A DNA stretch of 64,000 bases, taken from contig QVOM02000053.1 in the NCBI GenBank assembly GCA_003586115.2, positions 10,187,739 through 10,251,738 of the forward strand, written 5' to 3'. The DNA is from Salvator merianae (taxonomy: Eukaryota > Chordata > Lepidosauria > Squamata > Teiidae). Under the pieces are notes generated by a model. It was not told where the DNA came from, did no database searches, and worked only from the letters and a program-made list of their open reading frames with translations. Both the position numbers and the translations under genes were made by a program. Positions 20,428-35,400 of this stretch are shown one piece after another; position 1 is the stretch's first letter; every line of letters starts with the position of its first letter.

Positions 20428-23400
20428 GTAAATGCACCATATTTCGTTTTATATATATACGTATTTGTATTCAATGTATATTGTAAGAAATGCTTGGAAA
20501 ATTTTTGACTTAACACTTTCTACACCAGTCAGTCAGAGATTTGTTAATGGCCTGTGACCAAAGGAACACAAATCATGAAAGCAATCAGTAATCAACTAAC
20601 CACCCATCCGATACATAAGTGTATCATAACTACCCAACAAATGAAGTAGCTTTCAGCTGTGTTGAAAAGCACCATTTATAGCAGGATCCTATCCAAACCT
20701 GATTCTAGTAGCTTTCAAGCAAAATTTGGCAACAGAGAACATGACATCTTGAAATTTGCTGGAGAGCAAAAAGTAAAAGAGAAATGAGACTGAGCTTGAA
20801 AGCTTGTTCAAATATGGGCTTAGATGCTCTTTTCGTATTTTGTCAAAAAGAGATCAACATAGTAAAATGTCTGTTAATGATTCTACTGCTCAAATGTCAC
20901 AACTATCCTGCCAGAGATTAGGAGAGATTTTCTTCTATCATAACTGAGGGGAGAGCATCCAGGCTGATCAAAATGGAAAACCTTCTGAACTTTAGGATAG
21001 CCAGGTTTTTAAGATGTAATACGTATGGTTAGGCTCTAACCACATGGTTTAGCCCTCTATAGTGGCATAGTAGTTAAGGACCCAGAAGTCCCTTAGTTCG
21101 AATCCCCACTCTGCCAGAGAAGCTCGTTAGATCTTCCCAAGTATGGGTGAAATGGTCTCACTGCCCTGTGAATGCCTTGGGCCCTGCTAAGAGGGGAAAC
21201 CCTGACAGGATATCTAGATGAAGCCCCCTAACTTCACATATTCTGGGCCAAGGCAGGATGCCTTAGCCCGGGATACACAACCCATCCCACATTTGGGCAG
21301 GTTGTCCCATGCTGCAGGACAGGGCCATCTGCGTGGGGATACCCCAGCCTGGCCCACTCCCTGCTGTTTGCTCCAAAAGCTGGACCCGCTTTGGAGCTGG
21401 AGCAAGAGCCTTTGAAGGCCAAGAATGAAAGTTCCTGGCCTTCAGTGTTCCTGGGGACCGTTTTGGTAACACTCCCTGTTGCACTAGTAAAATGGGCTCC
21501 TCGTGTCCTGGACTAGGGGGCCACGTTCCTTCTAGATCACATGAGTAGTGTGCTGGTAGACCTTGTCATCAAGGTCTACTGGTCAAGCGACACAGAACAT
21601 CATGTGGGGCACTCTGTCCCACCCATGCGGATGAAGTGGTCTAGCAGAGGGTGAGACTTCCCCTATCCCACACCAGCATGTGAAGAGGAAGTCCTTGGCC
21701 CTTTCCTAGCACTGAATAACATCCAATGGAGAAAGGGCCTGAGGCAGTTGGAAGGACCACAGACCATTTCTCTGGCAGCTGCCACAGCCAACCCAATGCC
21801 ACATGCAGTTGGCTTTGTTGGAGAAGATAAACTACAGCTTACTCAGTTTCAGGCTGCATCCAGACATCCCTTACTTATTCCACTATATTTGGATATTGCA
21901 GAATAAAGCATGGCTATTCCAGAACATCCATGCTTTATTCCAGAATATCCAAATATAGCAGAATAAGTAAGTGATGTCTGGATGCAGCCTCAGATGCAGC
22001 AGCAAGGTACAGGTGTATCCCAACAAGTTCTGTACCAGGTTTCAGCATATACATGAGTTCACCTGAGGTCATTTGTATACAGAGCTATTTAGTTGTTCAG
22101 ATACTGTGCGTAAGTTGGATTAATGCATAAGGGAGTGTGAAGGGAATCTAGACAGGGATAGTAATCAATGTGTGAAGCTATCAGGCTAAGTGACAGGAAG
22201 ATGAGCTTGTTATTATCTAGTCTGTACTTTTACCTTGAAGGTTTACCTGTTGTGTGTTTGCCTGCAAGTACACATCTTATCATACAATGCCATCTCTGTT
22301 TTTGTAGGAACGCCAAGGAGTACCTTGCCATTAGCTCAGATTACTGAAGAAGCCTGTCGGGAAGCTGAAATCTATAAGGCTGCAGGCATTGTAAGGAATT
22401 TTTCTTTCACTGTGTCTTTATATCGTATCCGTGGAACTTCCTTATTAATAGCTTGCTTGGTTGTACTTTATCCAAAGCTCTGGTTTTGTGCATTTGAAAT
22501 TTAGACATACTTGAGTTTCTTGCCTTATAAGGCACACCTGTTATCTGGCAAGGAACGTTTAGGGAAAAAATAAAATAGGATGCAGGGTGATTTTGGGACA
22601 ATTGATGAGGGGGAAATTGGGTCTCATATGGAAAAAATGATGGAAGTTTTTAATATGCAAATAATACTCTGGTATAATAGTGAGTCAGTTGCTATTAAAA
22701 AAATTGAAATGTTCCAGAGCAGTTCGTGCCTAACTTTTTTTGCTGGTCTTCTGATGTTACTTAGATTATCTGCATTACTAGTTCTGTAGATACCATCAAG
22801 TGTCATGCTTTGTATTGCTTCTGTATTGCTGCCAAGAAAATGGCATAGAGATACCCATGAAGTCTTGGAGTGGCTGTAGTTCAGTGGTAGAACAAGTTGC
22901 CCAGAAAGCAGAAGGTCGCTGGTTCAATCCCCAGCCTCTCCCTCAAGTAGGCAATATAAACTACTTCTGTATCTCTGCCAAGAAAAGTGCATAGAGGTGC
23001 TCATGAAGTCTGGGGGCAACTGTAGTTCAGTAGCAGAGCAAACTGCCGGGAAGGTAGGGGGCTGCTGGTTTGATCCCTAGCTTCTCCCCAGAAGTAAGCA
23101 GTGGCAAACCACTTCTGTATCCCTGCCAAGAAAACTGCACAGAACTCCCCAGTCTCCAAGAAGGTGCCCATGCAGTCAACCAGGAATCCGTGGTACCCAA
23201 GAGCAACAGCAATGATCTTGGAAATCTGTTTCTGTCAGGAGTTGACAAACCAAGCAAATGGACTCCTTTTAAAGTATTTTCTAAAATTTCAAGCAATCAC
23301 TCACCTGTCACTGCAAGCCAGCTTCATCGGGGTGAGTATCAGCTTGACTGCTGAGGCTTGGAAGCTACTTGAGGAGCTACAGTCCACAAAGAGATAAATG

Positions 23401-26400
23401 GGATTGAAATAATCATAGCAACAGTGACAGTAATACATGAAGGTCAAGGCACACTTGTAAGGTGCCTGCTTTCATAAACTCACAGTAACACCTTTTTCCT
23501 CGTTCAGAGAAGCCGAAGGGCAAGTTCCCATCGAGTCAGTAATCAAGCACAGCGTTTGTCCAAACATTTTCCTGCTATCACACTGGTGCTTGTTTCTTGG
23601 CAGCAGTTTGCTCCTACAGCTAAGGTGTTGCAGGGTAATGTGGCATATCTTTCCTAAAAGACCATACGGCGAGTAAAGCTTTCGCTTCTCCGTACTGTTA
23701 CCCATTCACAACTTTCCCGCGACAGGTCTTTCAACAGCAAGCAGTCTTCTGCCCTCTCTATTTGGAAGGTGAGACCTGAAAGGCCACTCTGAGCTAGAGG
23801 CAACAAGAGCCACGTACCAGGGATTTGAATCTCCATTGATCCTCAGGTGTTGCAGTAATTTCCATAGGTTGGCAGATTTTTAACGGGGTGCATGTCCTTT
23901 TTAAAGGTCAGCGAATGCTTTACTCATTCCAGTACCACTTGTATCTTTGCTTTGTCATACACAGCCTCTTGTGTCTGCCTGCAGTGAAAAATAATAAATT
24001 GCTGGCATGGCAGTGCTGTGATGTCCTAGTATCTAGCCTTTTAGGCAGAGCTCAAAAGGACTGGCAGTTTCACCTTTGGGGTTATTTCACTGTTGTTGTT
24101 CTTTTTAATTGAAACAGATTATTTTTGTCAGTAGGCATTCTGTATGGGTTTATAAGTATTCAGGCCAGTTGACAGTAATCACAAGGGTGTGTCTCTTTAA
24201 ATTCTCCAAGAAGGAGCAAAGCTCTACCTAAGGGGATATATGAAGATAACAGATCATAAAGATAGATAGAAAGATTCTTGGGGAAATCAGTAAGAAACAG
24301 CATCTGATGGAAGATGGAAAGAGATATGCTGACAAACAGAAATGAAGTCTGATATTAAAGTCATTGCAGAATGATATTGAAATACTTGAAGAAGAAAGAG
24401 TTGTGCATTCAATTCTGCAAGTATATCTATTTACTTAATATTATAGCTTCATCCTGCTCTTTCTTAAAGGAGTTTAGAATAGACATGTGCAAAGGTCAGT
24501 TGGTGTTTGAAATTTCAATCTAATAGTTTGCATTTGCTAAAAATCCGACCAAACTGAACCACTTTCCCACTTGCAAACATGAACTATTTGATCTAACTGT
24601 TAGCATTTGCTGCGTTTTTGCCTTGAAAACCACTTATTTCAATTGAATGCATATATATATGTATGTATATTATTTCTTGTTTTGAAACCACGGTGAAATC
24701 AAATGTGAACAACCAGATATTTGATGAAACGGTTCCTTGTCGAATCGAACAAATGGCTGTTTTGATGGTGAAACAAACATGCAAATTCAGTTTGCGCGCA
24801 TCTCTGGTATAGAACAATACACATGAAGCTTGTACCGAACCAAAGTTTGGCATTAATGAACGACATACTGTTAGGTGATCTACCCCACGTGCTTAATCTC
24901 TCTATGACAACAAGAGAAAGGGCAGGTGAGTGTGATTGAAATTGGATGAAGAACGCATCTGTTCTTCTCCATGAGTCTTCTGCTGTTTCCTCGTTCTCAG
25001 CTGGCCAGGAGTGGGTGAAATGCAGACTGCATTGGATGAAATGGGGTCAGCTAAGACTTACAATTGGCTCAGGAGTAGTATATTGGACCCTCATGGTCTG
25101 GTATACTACAGGGCATCCTTTTTTGCGGCACTCGAGGAAGCACCACCAGAAACAGGTTTTCTGCAGAATTGACCAGGATGGAAACTCAGCAGGTTGGGAA
25201 TTTTCATTCTCAGCCCTCGGAGCCTTCCCAATGCCTCCAGGGTCCCTATGGAGACAGCAATAAGGACTAGAGTGGAATAGACTGTCCAAATGCGGACAGT
25301 CCTGTTCCACTGCACTTGCAACCCATCCCAGTTTAGCCCTGTCTGGAACACACCATGCAAATACAGAAAAGCCAGGTTGCCTGTTCCGTGATGGGGTGGC
25401 CTGTCTTGTGTCCCAGAACATCGCAGAGAAGCGCAGAAAGGCCTTTCAGTTAGACCTGAAGTCTTCTGATTTACAGGAAAAGTTGGTTAAAAACTACAGA
25501 TTTAAGACGCAATGATATCACTCCCAGTTCTTCCCACACCTCATTTAACACCCTGCTTGATGAAGCATTCAAGAAAACTCAGACTTGCTTACAGGCTTAT
25601 GGCATTTTAGTTGAGCCTAATAAAAGCATTCTTAAGATTTTTATTATTTTTATTGAGATACAGTATCCACTAATTTGTAATCCATTAATTTGAGGGAATC
25701 TCTTTTGGTTTACCATTCATAGCTATTAACTATTCTTCTCCCCAGTTGCTGAAAATGTGAAGCCAGATATAAAAGATTATAAGAACATCTTGCTTTTTCA
25801 AAGCAGACTACAGACATGACTGGTGAAAGAAAATTCACATTGTATTTTTTTTTTAAGGAGGTGGCTTGTTTGATGTATTAGGGTTTTTTTTTTCTTTTCT
25901 TTTAAGAACACAATAAATATGGAAGATTTATAATGTTGGAGCATATTAATGAAAACAAGTGAATGCTCAGACATGATGCCATCTGTGCTGAAAAATTGTA
26001 GCTGCTATATGCTTGTTTTGCCAAACACAATCAAAATTGCCATGACAAGATTATATGCAGTGACAAATTCAGAGGAGTTTAGAATCCTCTCAATTTTACC
26101 ATGTTCTGCTTTCATCTTTATAATGGAGGAAACACCCAAACATTTTTTTTTTGTTTTGTTTTACTGCAATCGCGGAGCATTTTGTCTTCTGTTTGGGCTT
26201 CCATAGAGTGTCTGCCTCTGAAATTCAGTGCCACTGCAAAGCTGTACCCCAAAATGGTAGTAGTTCTGTGTTGCCTTGTCTGTTTTTTTGCTTTCACTCA
26301 AAACACTGCCCTGACTATTTGAATTCCCAATTACTATTGCCCAGGATGTTGCAAACAAAAAAAAAAAAATCCGGGCTAACAGAAGGGTATGTTGTTTTGT

Positions 26401-29400
26401 AGCTTTTTTTATTGATTCATTTATTGGATTTTTATACTGCCCTATTGCTACAGTCTCAGGGCAGTGTACAATATAATGGCAATTAAAACACTCTTGGGAA
26501 GGGAGGAGAACAGTGCGTTTGACAAGGGACAGCATCTTGGGGAACAATCCCCCCGATTGGAAAGTGTGGGAGCATGCAGAGGTAGTGGAAGAGGAGACAA
26601 TTTGAGCCTCTGAAGATGCAGAGTCACCCAAAACTCACCTGCCTCCTGAGGTAGCTCATCCTTTCAGCAGCAGTGCTCCTCTACTCCACTGCCAGCATCA
26701 TGGCCACAATCCTGCCATCTTTGTCTGCCTCACAGTCTCAGCCACATCTGCTCCCTTTTCTCACTTATCCAACGTTCCCTCTTGGTGGTGGTTAGCAGGA
26801 ATATAGATAAGGGAAGTCTGGGAACATTGGTTGTTATGAGAACCTGCAGCTGCATTGTGCTAGACCACGGAGGCGTGGGAAATGCAATCCCGTTGAAATG
26901 TTTCATATACCTGATGCTTGCTTATGCATATTGTATTCTGTTATTGCAATAAAGTGAGATAACACGCTTACCTATTCCTTTGCCTTGTTCCTGACTCTGG
27001 GCTGAGGGTGATGACTCTGACACCCACCCCCATGGCAGACAAGTCTGTGCTTGCACCACTCTCCTAGCCAGTTGGCTTCCAGGAGGTTCCCCCTAAGCCC
27101 TGGATTTTAGTGTTTTACAATTGCTCCTACCATGCATCTTCATAAAGCATGCCATTTTTTAGACACCTAACCTTTGTGTGATGGGTGGTTCTACTGTAAC
27201 AAAAAATAGCTTCTCCAATTTTTTTCCCATTTTCCAAGTAGTATAGTTGATTGATTCCACTCTATCCCTTTCCAGTAATGTTGGTTCTTATATTTATTAT
27301 GAAATTCTTGTGTTTAGGAGAAGAGCAATATTTTCATACTGTTTAACGATACAGGCTCCACTGTGTCCTGCTGTATCTCATGCAAACCTTTTTGTTTTGT
27401 ATGGTTTTACAATCACTGATTTGACATAATATTAGTTCTTTCTGCTAGTAATCCATGTGGTATGCCACTAATCCTTGAAACGTACTGGCTATGGGTCATT
27501 TCATGCCTATTTGTGTGGGAAAATTTGTGAAGTTATTTTCTGTTTGTCCCTCACATTAATCTTCTTCTTTTAGTGTCTAATAAATGTTATGAGTCCGATT
27601 CTTCATGACCCCATGGACCACACACAGGGCCCTTCTGACCTCCACTGTCTCTCAGAGTTTGCCCAAGCTCACATTTGTTGCTTCCATGAGACTATCTGTC
27701 CATCTCCTCTTTTGCCATCTCCCTCTCCTTCCATTTTTCCCAGCATCAAGACCTTTTCCAATGACTCCTGTCTTCTCATTATGTGGCCAAAGTATTTGTG
27801 TTTCCTCTTCAGTATTCCAGTATTCCAGCTTCAGTTTTCAGTGAACAGTCAGGGTTGATTTCCTTTGGTATTGACTGATTTGATCTCCTCTCAAAAGTCT
27901 TCTCCAATGCCACAATTCACTAGTGCCAATTCTTTGGCACTCAGCCTTCCTTATAGTTCAACTCTCATTGCTGTATATTACTACCGGGAAAATCATAATT
28001 TGACTATCTGGACGATTGTGAATCCTGTATTGAGCAGGGGGTTGGACGATGACCACGGAGGCCCCTTCCAACTCTGTGATTCTATGATTCTATGACCTTT
28101 ATTGGCAAGATGATGTCTCTGCTTTTTAACATGCTGTCCAGGTTTGCCATAACTTTCCTCCCAAGCAGCAAGTGTATTTTAATTTCATGACTGCAATCAC
28201 CTTCTGCACTGATCTTTGAGCCCAAGGAATCTGATGCTGGTTCCATTTCTTCCTCCTCTGTTTGCCAGGAAGTGATGGGACCAGATGCCATGATCTTAGG
28301 TTTATTTTTAACTGTTGAGCTTCAAGCCAACCTTTGCACTCTCATCTTTCACCCTCATCAAGAGACTCCTTAGTTTCTCTTCCCTTTCTACATCAGAGTG
28401 TCTGTGAGGTTATTGATATTTCTCCCAGCAATCTTCATTCTAACTTTGGATTCATCCAGCCTGGCATTTGACATGATGTACTCTGCATATAAGTTAAATA
28501 AATAAGGTGATCATATACAGCTTTTCTGCCCTCCTTTCTCAATTTGAACCCATCACTTGTTCCATGTTCAGTCTGTTCTAACTGCTGCTTCTTGACCTGC
28601 GTAAAGGTTCCTCAAAAAGCAGATAAGATGGTCTGATATTTCAATCTCGTTAAGAATTTGCCACTGTTTGTTGTGATCCACCTAGTCAAAGGCTTTAGCA
28701 TAGTCAGTGCAGTAGAAGTAGATGTTTTTCTGGAAATCCCTTGCTTTTTCCCTTAATCCAGCAAATGTTGTTGGTTTGAATTCTAGTTCCTCTTCCTCTT
28801 CAAAAACCAACTTGCACTTCTTGGTTCACATATTGCAGAAGCCTAACTTACACAGAGAAACTTTTTTGGTCCAGAGACCATATCATTACATACAAACAAA
28901 CAAAAACACAGAATAAACAGTAGAAATACACATGAGCCTGGCTTACAGAATCCTGAGCATTACTTTGCTAGAGTGTGAAATGAGTTCAGTAAGACTGGTA
29001 GAGATCTTTATGTATTTGTATGCAACACGATTTATTTAAAAAATGTAATTTTGGAAGCTTTTTGGCACCCCACAAGACTTCAAAAAGCATCTGCAATCTG
29101 GAAGAGCATTCCTAGCTATGATTGGTTGTTGACATGATTCTTTGGGTAGAACAGGTTTCTTGCTATGCTGAACAGGTGTGCCAGCTTAAAAGCCTTTATT
29201 GTTTTTGCTCTGCCTTGCACTAACAGAGTATAAACAAAATCCATTAATCAGAATGGGGAACAGAAATACAGTCACTAGAGAAAACAATACATTTAGGGCA
29301 GATAATGAAATTTAAGCTATATTCACATGCAGTAGGAAGGGGCTTCAGGAATTTGTTATTATTTGACGGTGCTGAAATTTGTTTTGTCATGACATTGTGC

Positions 29401-32400
29401 TTTATGGTTCCAAATTGCCTGCTTTATTTCTGTTCCAATACAAGGGAATTGGCACAAACGGTTTTTAATTTTGACTGAAAATGTAAAGACAGACGCCAGG
29501 TGTAAACCAGACAGTATAGCAAGATATGTAGAGAAATGTGATAACCACACTGCTTTTCGCATGCCTCTGTCCCTGACTGCCGTTCTGAAAAGTGATGGAG
29601 ATGCTTCAGAAGAGGAGAGAAGAAAGCCAAGTACACGACGCATGTTGCCCTCTGCTCTCTTTCTCTTTCCACTTGATCTGCTTTTTAAAAAAATAGCCAA
29701 ACAACTTTTGTTGTAATTTCCTCCCAGGAGAAACTGACCCCTTGCAAAGTCAAAGTTGACTGTACCTTCCCTCCATAGGGGAATCAGAACAAAACATCTT
29801 TATTTATTGCCCACAGAGAGTTATCATCTGAATATACTTGCTGAGGTTGGAGATTTTGTTTGGAATTCCGTACCTTTTCCAGTGCAAGCACTCCTTTCCA
29901 CAATATGGCATAATCCCTCAGGAAACAGGAGGGAAATCTTTTCACCTTGCAAGGTGCATTCAGAAGCAGCAAGAAAGTATGGCTAAGTAGATCAGATGGT
30001 ATTTCTATGTGCAAACTTTTACTGTTTGGTATCAGCCAGCATCATTTATGTAGAACGGGGGATGTTATTGCTCAGTTAAAAGTATGCAAACTACCTTTCC
30101 AGGTGCAGTGACTCATGGGGGCTATGTATTTGCAAATTAAGAGTGCTGCTGAAAACTAATAATTTTAATCTGTACTTGATGTGAAGGAGAGAGCATGCAC
30201 CTATCTCTTCACCCAGACATTCCCTGTATGAATAGTTCTTTCCTTACCCAACTTTTAACATGTTTTTACTTGTTTTTAAAGTTTATTTCTATAAACCACT
30301 TTCAGACAGGCTGGCCACGGAAATTACCAAATCAATTAACCTAGCCATAGAAAAAGCTGGGTGGGGGGGAGGTGTTATCTGATGTGTGGCAGATTTTCTA
30401 CAACTTTTTTCAACCCTGCTTTCAGATTTTTATAGGAGGTAGGACAGATGTGTCTTAAATAATGTTAAGGATGTTTTTGATGGGTTTGGTATTGTGTTTT
30501 AAACACTCCAGTGTTTGGTTGTTACAGGATGGCTTGATTGTAGAAAACATGCATGACCGACCGTATACAGCAAGTGTTGGTGCAGAAGTTACTGCTGCCA
30601 TGGCAGTAATTTGTTCCCATGTGAAGCAGGTCTGCCCTTTTCTCCCCGTGGGTGTTCAGATCTTGTGCGCTGCAAATCAACAGGCTTTAGCCGTTGCACT
30701 GGCTGCAGGTAAGTATCATTTCTTGGAGTTATCATTCTCCTGAGCTACCTCGACTTAAAACTGAGTCTGGCTAGACTGTTCAGATTTGTTCCTGATCTGA
30801 CTTGCTGAATCTTACTGCAAGAACCCTGCACTATCATACACATTCCTAAAGTTAACTTCATAGGAGGAAGACAGGCTGAAGCTAAAGTACCCAATTTCTA
30901 GTTGAAGCTGCAAATCAGTGATGCATTTCATGAAGAGCACCTTGTACTTTTTGAGTGTTAAACTTCATCCAGGGGAAGAGGTTTCAGATGTCGTATTGTA
31001 GCAACTTATTACAGTCATAGGCTGCATACACACCTAAGTTTTAATCCAGCTTCAGCCCATTTTCAGAATGAAATAACACGTCAGCAAAGTGGCAAGCAGT
31101 TTTCTTTCAGTATTTTTTACCTCAGAAAATCCACTTTAGGGTTAGATAGTATGGATAGAAAATGATTTGTCGCTTTGTAAGTGTGTCCTCTCATTTTGAA
31201 AGTGGACTGAAGCTGGATTAAAACTTAGGTGTGAACACAACCTTAATGGTTCCCTTACGGATAGCCTCTGAACAGAATCTGTGCACTGGAATGCACTGGG
31301 TGTTACTCATAAAATAAATTGTATTCTAACTCTGGTTTGAAGCTCTGATCCTTTTTTTTGATGATGGGCCTGTTGCCTCTTCCAATTGGCATACCTGCCA
31401 AGTTTTAAAGTACAAGAAAGGGAAATGGATGCCCTTTGCCTTCTTTTATCGCAGTGGTTCTCAAACTGTGGTCCTCCTGTAGTTCCTGAGCAACAGCATC
31501 CTATTTCCAGGATTCTGTGTCAGCCCCACTGGAGACCACAATTTGTTTGCTCAAGTGCATCCCCTTTACTACATGGACTGGAGAACTCTTTAAGGGGCAG
31601 AACATTTTTCCATAATAAAGATAGCTTCTGCACATATGTACAAAGTTGCATAACAGACTTAAAGGATAGAGACAGGTAACAGATTCGCCTCGGTCAAATA
31701 TGGTAGCTGGTTTCTGTGTCAAGAGGAACATTGTAAGTTCTTGCTCTTTCTTAGGGTGAGTTCTTTTCCAACAGTCATGTTATCAGTTTCTAGGCACCTT
31801 TTCATGATAAATATCCTTTGACAACTTTGTTTCATTTAGTTCAATAAAGTGGTATAAGGGATTGACTTAAATCATTATGATTGCTCATCCAATTCCAGCT
31901 ATACCTAAGGATATCACAGTAATCTACTGTAATGAACTATTATACCTCTGTTGAATTAATGGAATTCACTTAAGAACAAATTAAATTAACCTGAACTTAA
32001 CGAATATAACTCTAGGCCACTGGATAGTGTCCATCTTGGATTTGGGTTCGGAGTTTAGCCCATCTGTACAATTAATAGGCATCTCTTTAAAATGTGAAGA
32101 GTAGTTGGCTATGCTATTAACAGACATGTTGGAAGGATGATAAATATATACTGAACACACAGAAAAGTGTTGTGGATTTGATTTAACTGTATGCATAAGA
32201 ATTCTTTATGGGCCTGAAAAACATATTAATTTGCTTTATTAGTGCATTTCAGTATATTTAAACAAAAAAGGCAACTTTCTTTATGACATGAAAATTAATG
32301 ATGTAAATTGTGCCAACGTAGTCTTACTTTTATCCGGTGGAATGCTCATTTAAACATTTAAACATTTCATTTATACTCTGTTTGATTCAAGAATGATGGG

Positions 32401-35400
32401 TGATTAATACTGAAAACATACATTACTTTTATACAATCCCTTTAATGCATCTTGATGCAAACTCTGACAGATGAATTGACTATTATTCCAAACATCTGTT
32501 TCCTAGATTGGTGCTACTTTTTCATACTGCATTTTGTTTCCAACAAAATGAAAATACCATTTTCCCCCCCTCCATTGTTGCAGATGAATGCTTTGGTTTA
32601 CTTAAACAACTAGGATTTTCAGTCAATAAGTAAAATTGATTAGACAGCAGATACATCTTCATATGAAGGTACACTGTATAGTTTTTAAGTGCATTTGTTC
32701 TCCTCCTTTTTCTTCCATTGATTTGAGACCAGATTTTGGGGGGTCTGATTTCATTCCATTCATGCCCTAGTATGGCACTGTGTTTATCATTTATAGCTGT
32801 GAAGAAAGCACTTCAGAAGCTCCTCAGACACACCAGTGTGTGGCCTTTGTGTTCTCATTTCATCTCTGAACCTCCTTTTCTAACACAGAACATTCATGAG
32901 AGTGAAGAGGGCAGACTGGTTCGCACCTAGCAAAAAGTGCTCAAAAGTGTCTTCCTTTTCTAGCCTAGCATGTTCATGAGAGGGGGGAGGGGTAGACTGG
33001 CATGTGAACAATCTCACTCTTGAACTATCTCTCAAGCTGCATTCACACAAAGCAGAAGAGGTGTCTCAAAAGTGCCTTGGGGTTCAATCAGAAAGGGCTT
33101 TTTTCAATTGTCCCTTTTAAAAAAAGCATCCCTTCTGTAGACACACAAAAAACACATCCAAACAGTTAAAAGATAAGCCTACCTCATGTTTCCAGACTTT
33201 GTTCTTTGTTTGCCTCAAAGACTTTGGAGCTCCTGAGGGCCCTTTTTGGCAGTGCACCTTGTCCCTCCAAAATGGCCTCCCATGGTCTGGTAAACCAGTA
33301 GCCTTCAAAAAGAAGTTTCTGGTAGACTGGATGGGATTCCATTTTGAGCACCATGATCTAGTTTACACTCCATCCTGTGTGGACGAAGCATACTCAGAGG
33401 GGACAAAGTCTCTTAAACTGCACCAGCATGCTGAAGAGAGGCCTGTAGACTCCTTCTTAGTCCATACTAGTGTTAAGTGCAGAAAAGGGGATAATGTTGG
33501 CCCCTGAAAGCTATGGTTTACAAATCAGGAGCCAGTTTTAAAAGCATGTATCATTTTCATATTTTGCACCATGTAAGACGCACTGGCATAAAATATGTGC
33601 TTGTAATTTGCCAAGGACTGTTTAGAAAATAGAGGTTGGAGGTGATCTTAGGTGGAATTATTTTAGAAAATGGGTCTTATACAGCAAAAAAATACACCAT
33701 TTGTCTTCTAAAGGCTTTGCATGGACTGGGGGAAGTCCTGGCGGACACCAAATTAGGTGTTGTATCCTGATATGTTGTGCTGCATGATGATGTCATCAGC
33801 TGGTAGCCCCAACCCTTAAGTCTGAGAAGGGCGGGAAAGTCAGTGCAAAAGAAGCATTTAAGGCCAGAGCTTGCTTCAAGGGTAGAGCTTGCTCAGGGTA
33901 ACACCATCTGAATGGCTGAAAAAGCATTTGAGATGCCATTTTGTAAATCCCTAGATTTGAAAGCTTTAACTGAAAGGTTGCTACTGTAGCAATAATTAAA
34001 CAATGCTGCTGTTTCTGTTTAATCAACTATGTATCCTTTTCATTGCTTTCTCTACATGGTTTCTTAGGTTTCCTTTTAACTTCTCGACTGAAGCTTTTTT
34101 TTCCTTTTCCTTTTGAAGAGTTGGTGTATTTTTCAGTCTTCCCTGAATTAAGAATTGTTTTTTGAAGATTCCAAAATATGGATAATTGTTTTATGTGGTG
34201 AGCATCTTGGCTGGTGTGTTACAGGCTCAGTGTAAACTGTTACTATATTAAATAGCTATTTGCCTCAAAAAATCAGCTTCTTCATAGGGATAAACATTAA
34301 ATGTAATGCCTCTTAAATTGATGCAGTGTTTGCTAAATATTCATTATAACCAATGTTGTTCATTTATAAGAAACTATCAAGTTATTCCTGTGGGTTAATT
34401 TGTTTCTCTTTGGTATGAAGCATAGTCCAGGGTCTTTTTATATGCTCACCTTCTACCCATCCACAGAAACAGAATTTCTGCAGTTAGGGCCTGTTCGCAC
34501 CTTACCCATAGTGAGTGATCAGATACTCACTGGGTAAGCGTGATTCCATTTTGGAACGCACAGCCCTGTCACTGCAGTGTCTCAGAGTAGCTACAGCCAT
34601 TTCTAAATGCTACTAACTATGGACAGTAAAATTCTCCTGAGCTTAACCAGGGGCAGCCGGATTGCTCCTGGTCAGCAGCGTTCGCATCCTCTTCTGGGTG
34701 CGAACACTGCGAGGGGGTGGGGCGGCTGTGGCTGTGCAGTCGCGCACCATGTCCCTGATTGCCATGGCAACAGCTGGATGCTGCCACAGTTGCTGTCATG
34801 GCGGTCCGTCCAGCCATCTCCACTGCAAGTGCTGGAGACCCAGTATGGGGCTGTTTCAGACCTCACAGTGCGGATGCCCACCACGCTGTGGGGTCTTATA
34901 CAGCCTAGAATGGTATTATTAAATACCACTTGTGCAAGAATATTATCCCTTTACTGTTAAAATTTATGGAAAAAAATTCTGACTGTCAAGCGCAAAGAGT
35001 CATGGAAGGAAATAAAGAATCAAGATTGAAGAAATTTGGATATTAAGAATTGATATCTCAACAAAAACATAAATCTCTTGTGCAGCGACGTAATTTAATA
35101 CACAGATATGAGATAGAGCTGTATCTAACTGAAAACCATAAACTAAACAATTTCTGCATCCAGCATGGGACTGTTGGATTAAACATGGCTGCATTTCCAC
35201 TTACGATGACCGGATGGGGGAGGTGCCCTGGTCCACTGTTCACAAAGATGCCTCTGCACCTCCATTTTGGAATGCAGAGGCTCCATCTTCAGTGGTTGAT
35301 TGGGCAGACTCTGTTCAGGGTACAAAACATGCAAACATGGTGCCTCCAATGGCAATCATCCCCATGAAGGGAATGGCATGATTGCTGGCTGCTGCTATAA

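Larger units (their letters stand above)
22391..30527. other. BtpA-like intron 2 (8.1 kb), repeat-filled
   Basis: It contains tandem SINEs (22825), a foldback region (25060-25420), a LINE-like tail (26405-26480) and a minus-strand BovB with a nested CR1 (27585-28850). No further conserved exon is seen. Confidence 0.6.

Noticed and set aside
22866..23060. tRNA-like A and B boxes suggesting tRNA genes
   Set aside because: The anticodon and acceptor stems do not fold properly and the sequence continues into a SINE body and BovB-like tail.
28082..28291. 69-codon minus-strand frame with GPITSWQ and LLLGRKVMANLDSM
   Set aside because: It is a remnant of the BovB polyprotein, not a host gene.
31386..31679. 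97-codon plus-strand frame in intron 3 of the BtpA-like gene
   Set aside because: No family similarity, no flanking splice sites that fit the gene frame, and a composition like surrounding intron DNA.
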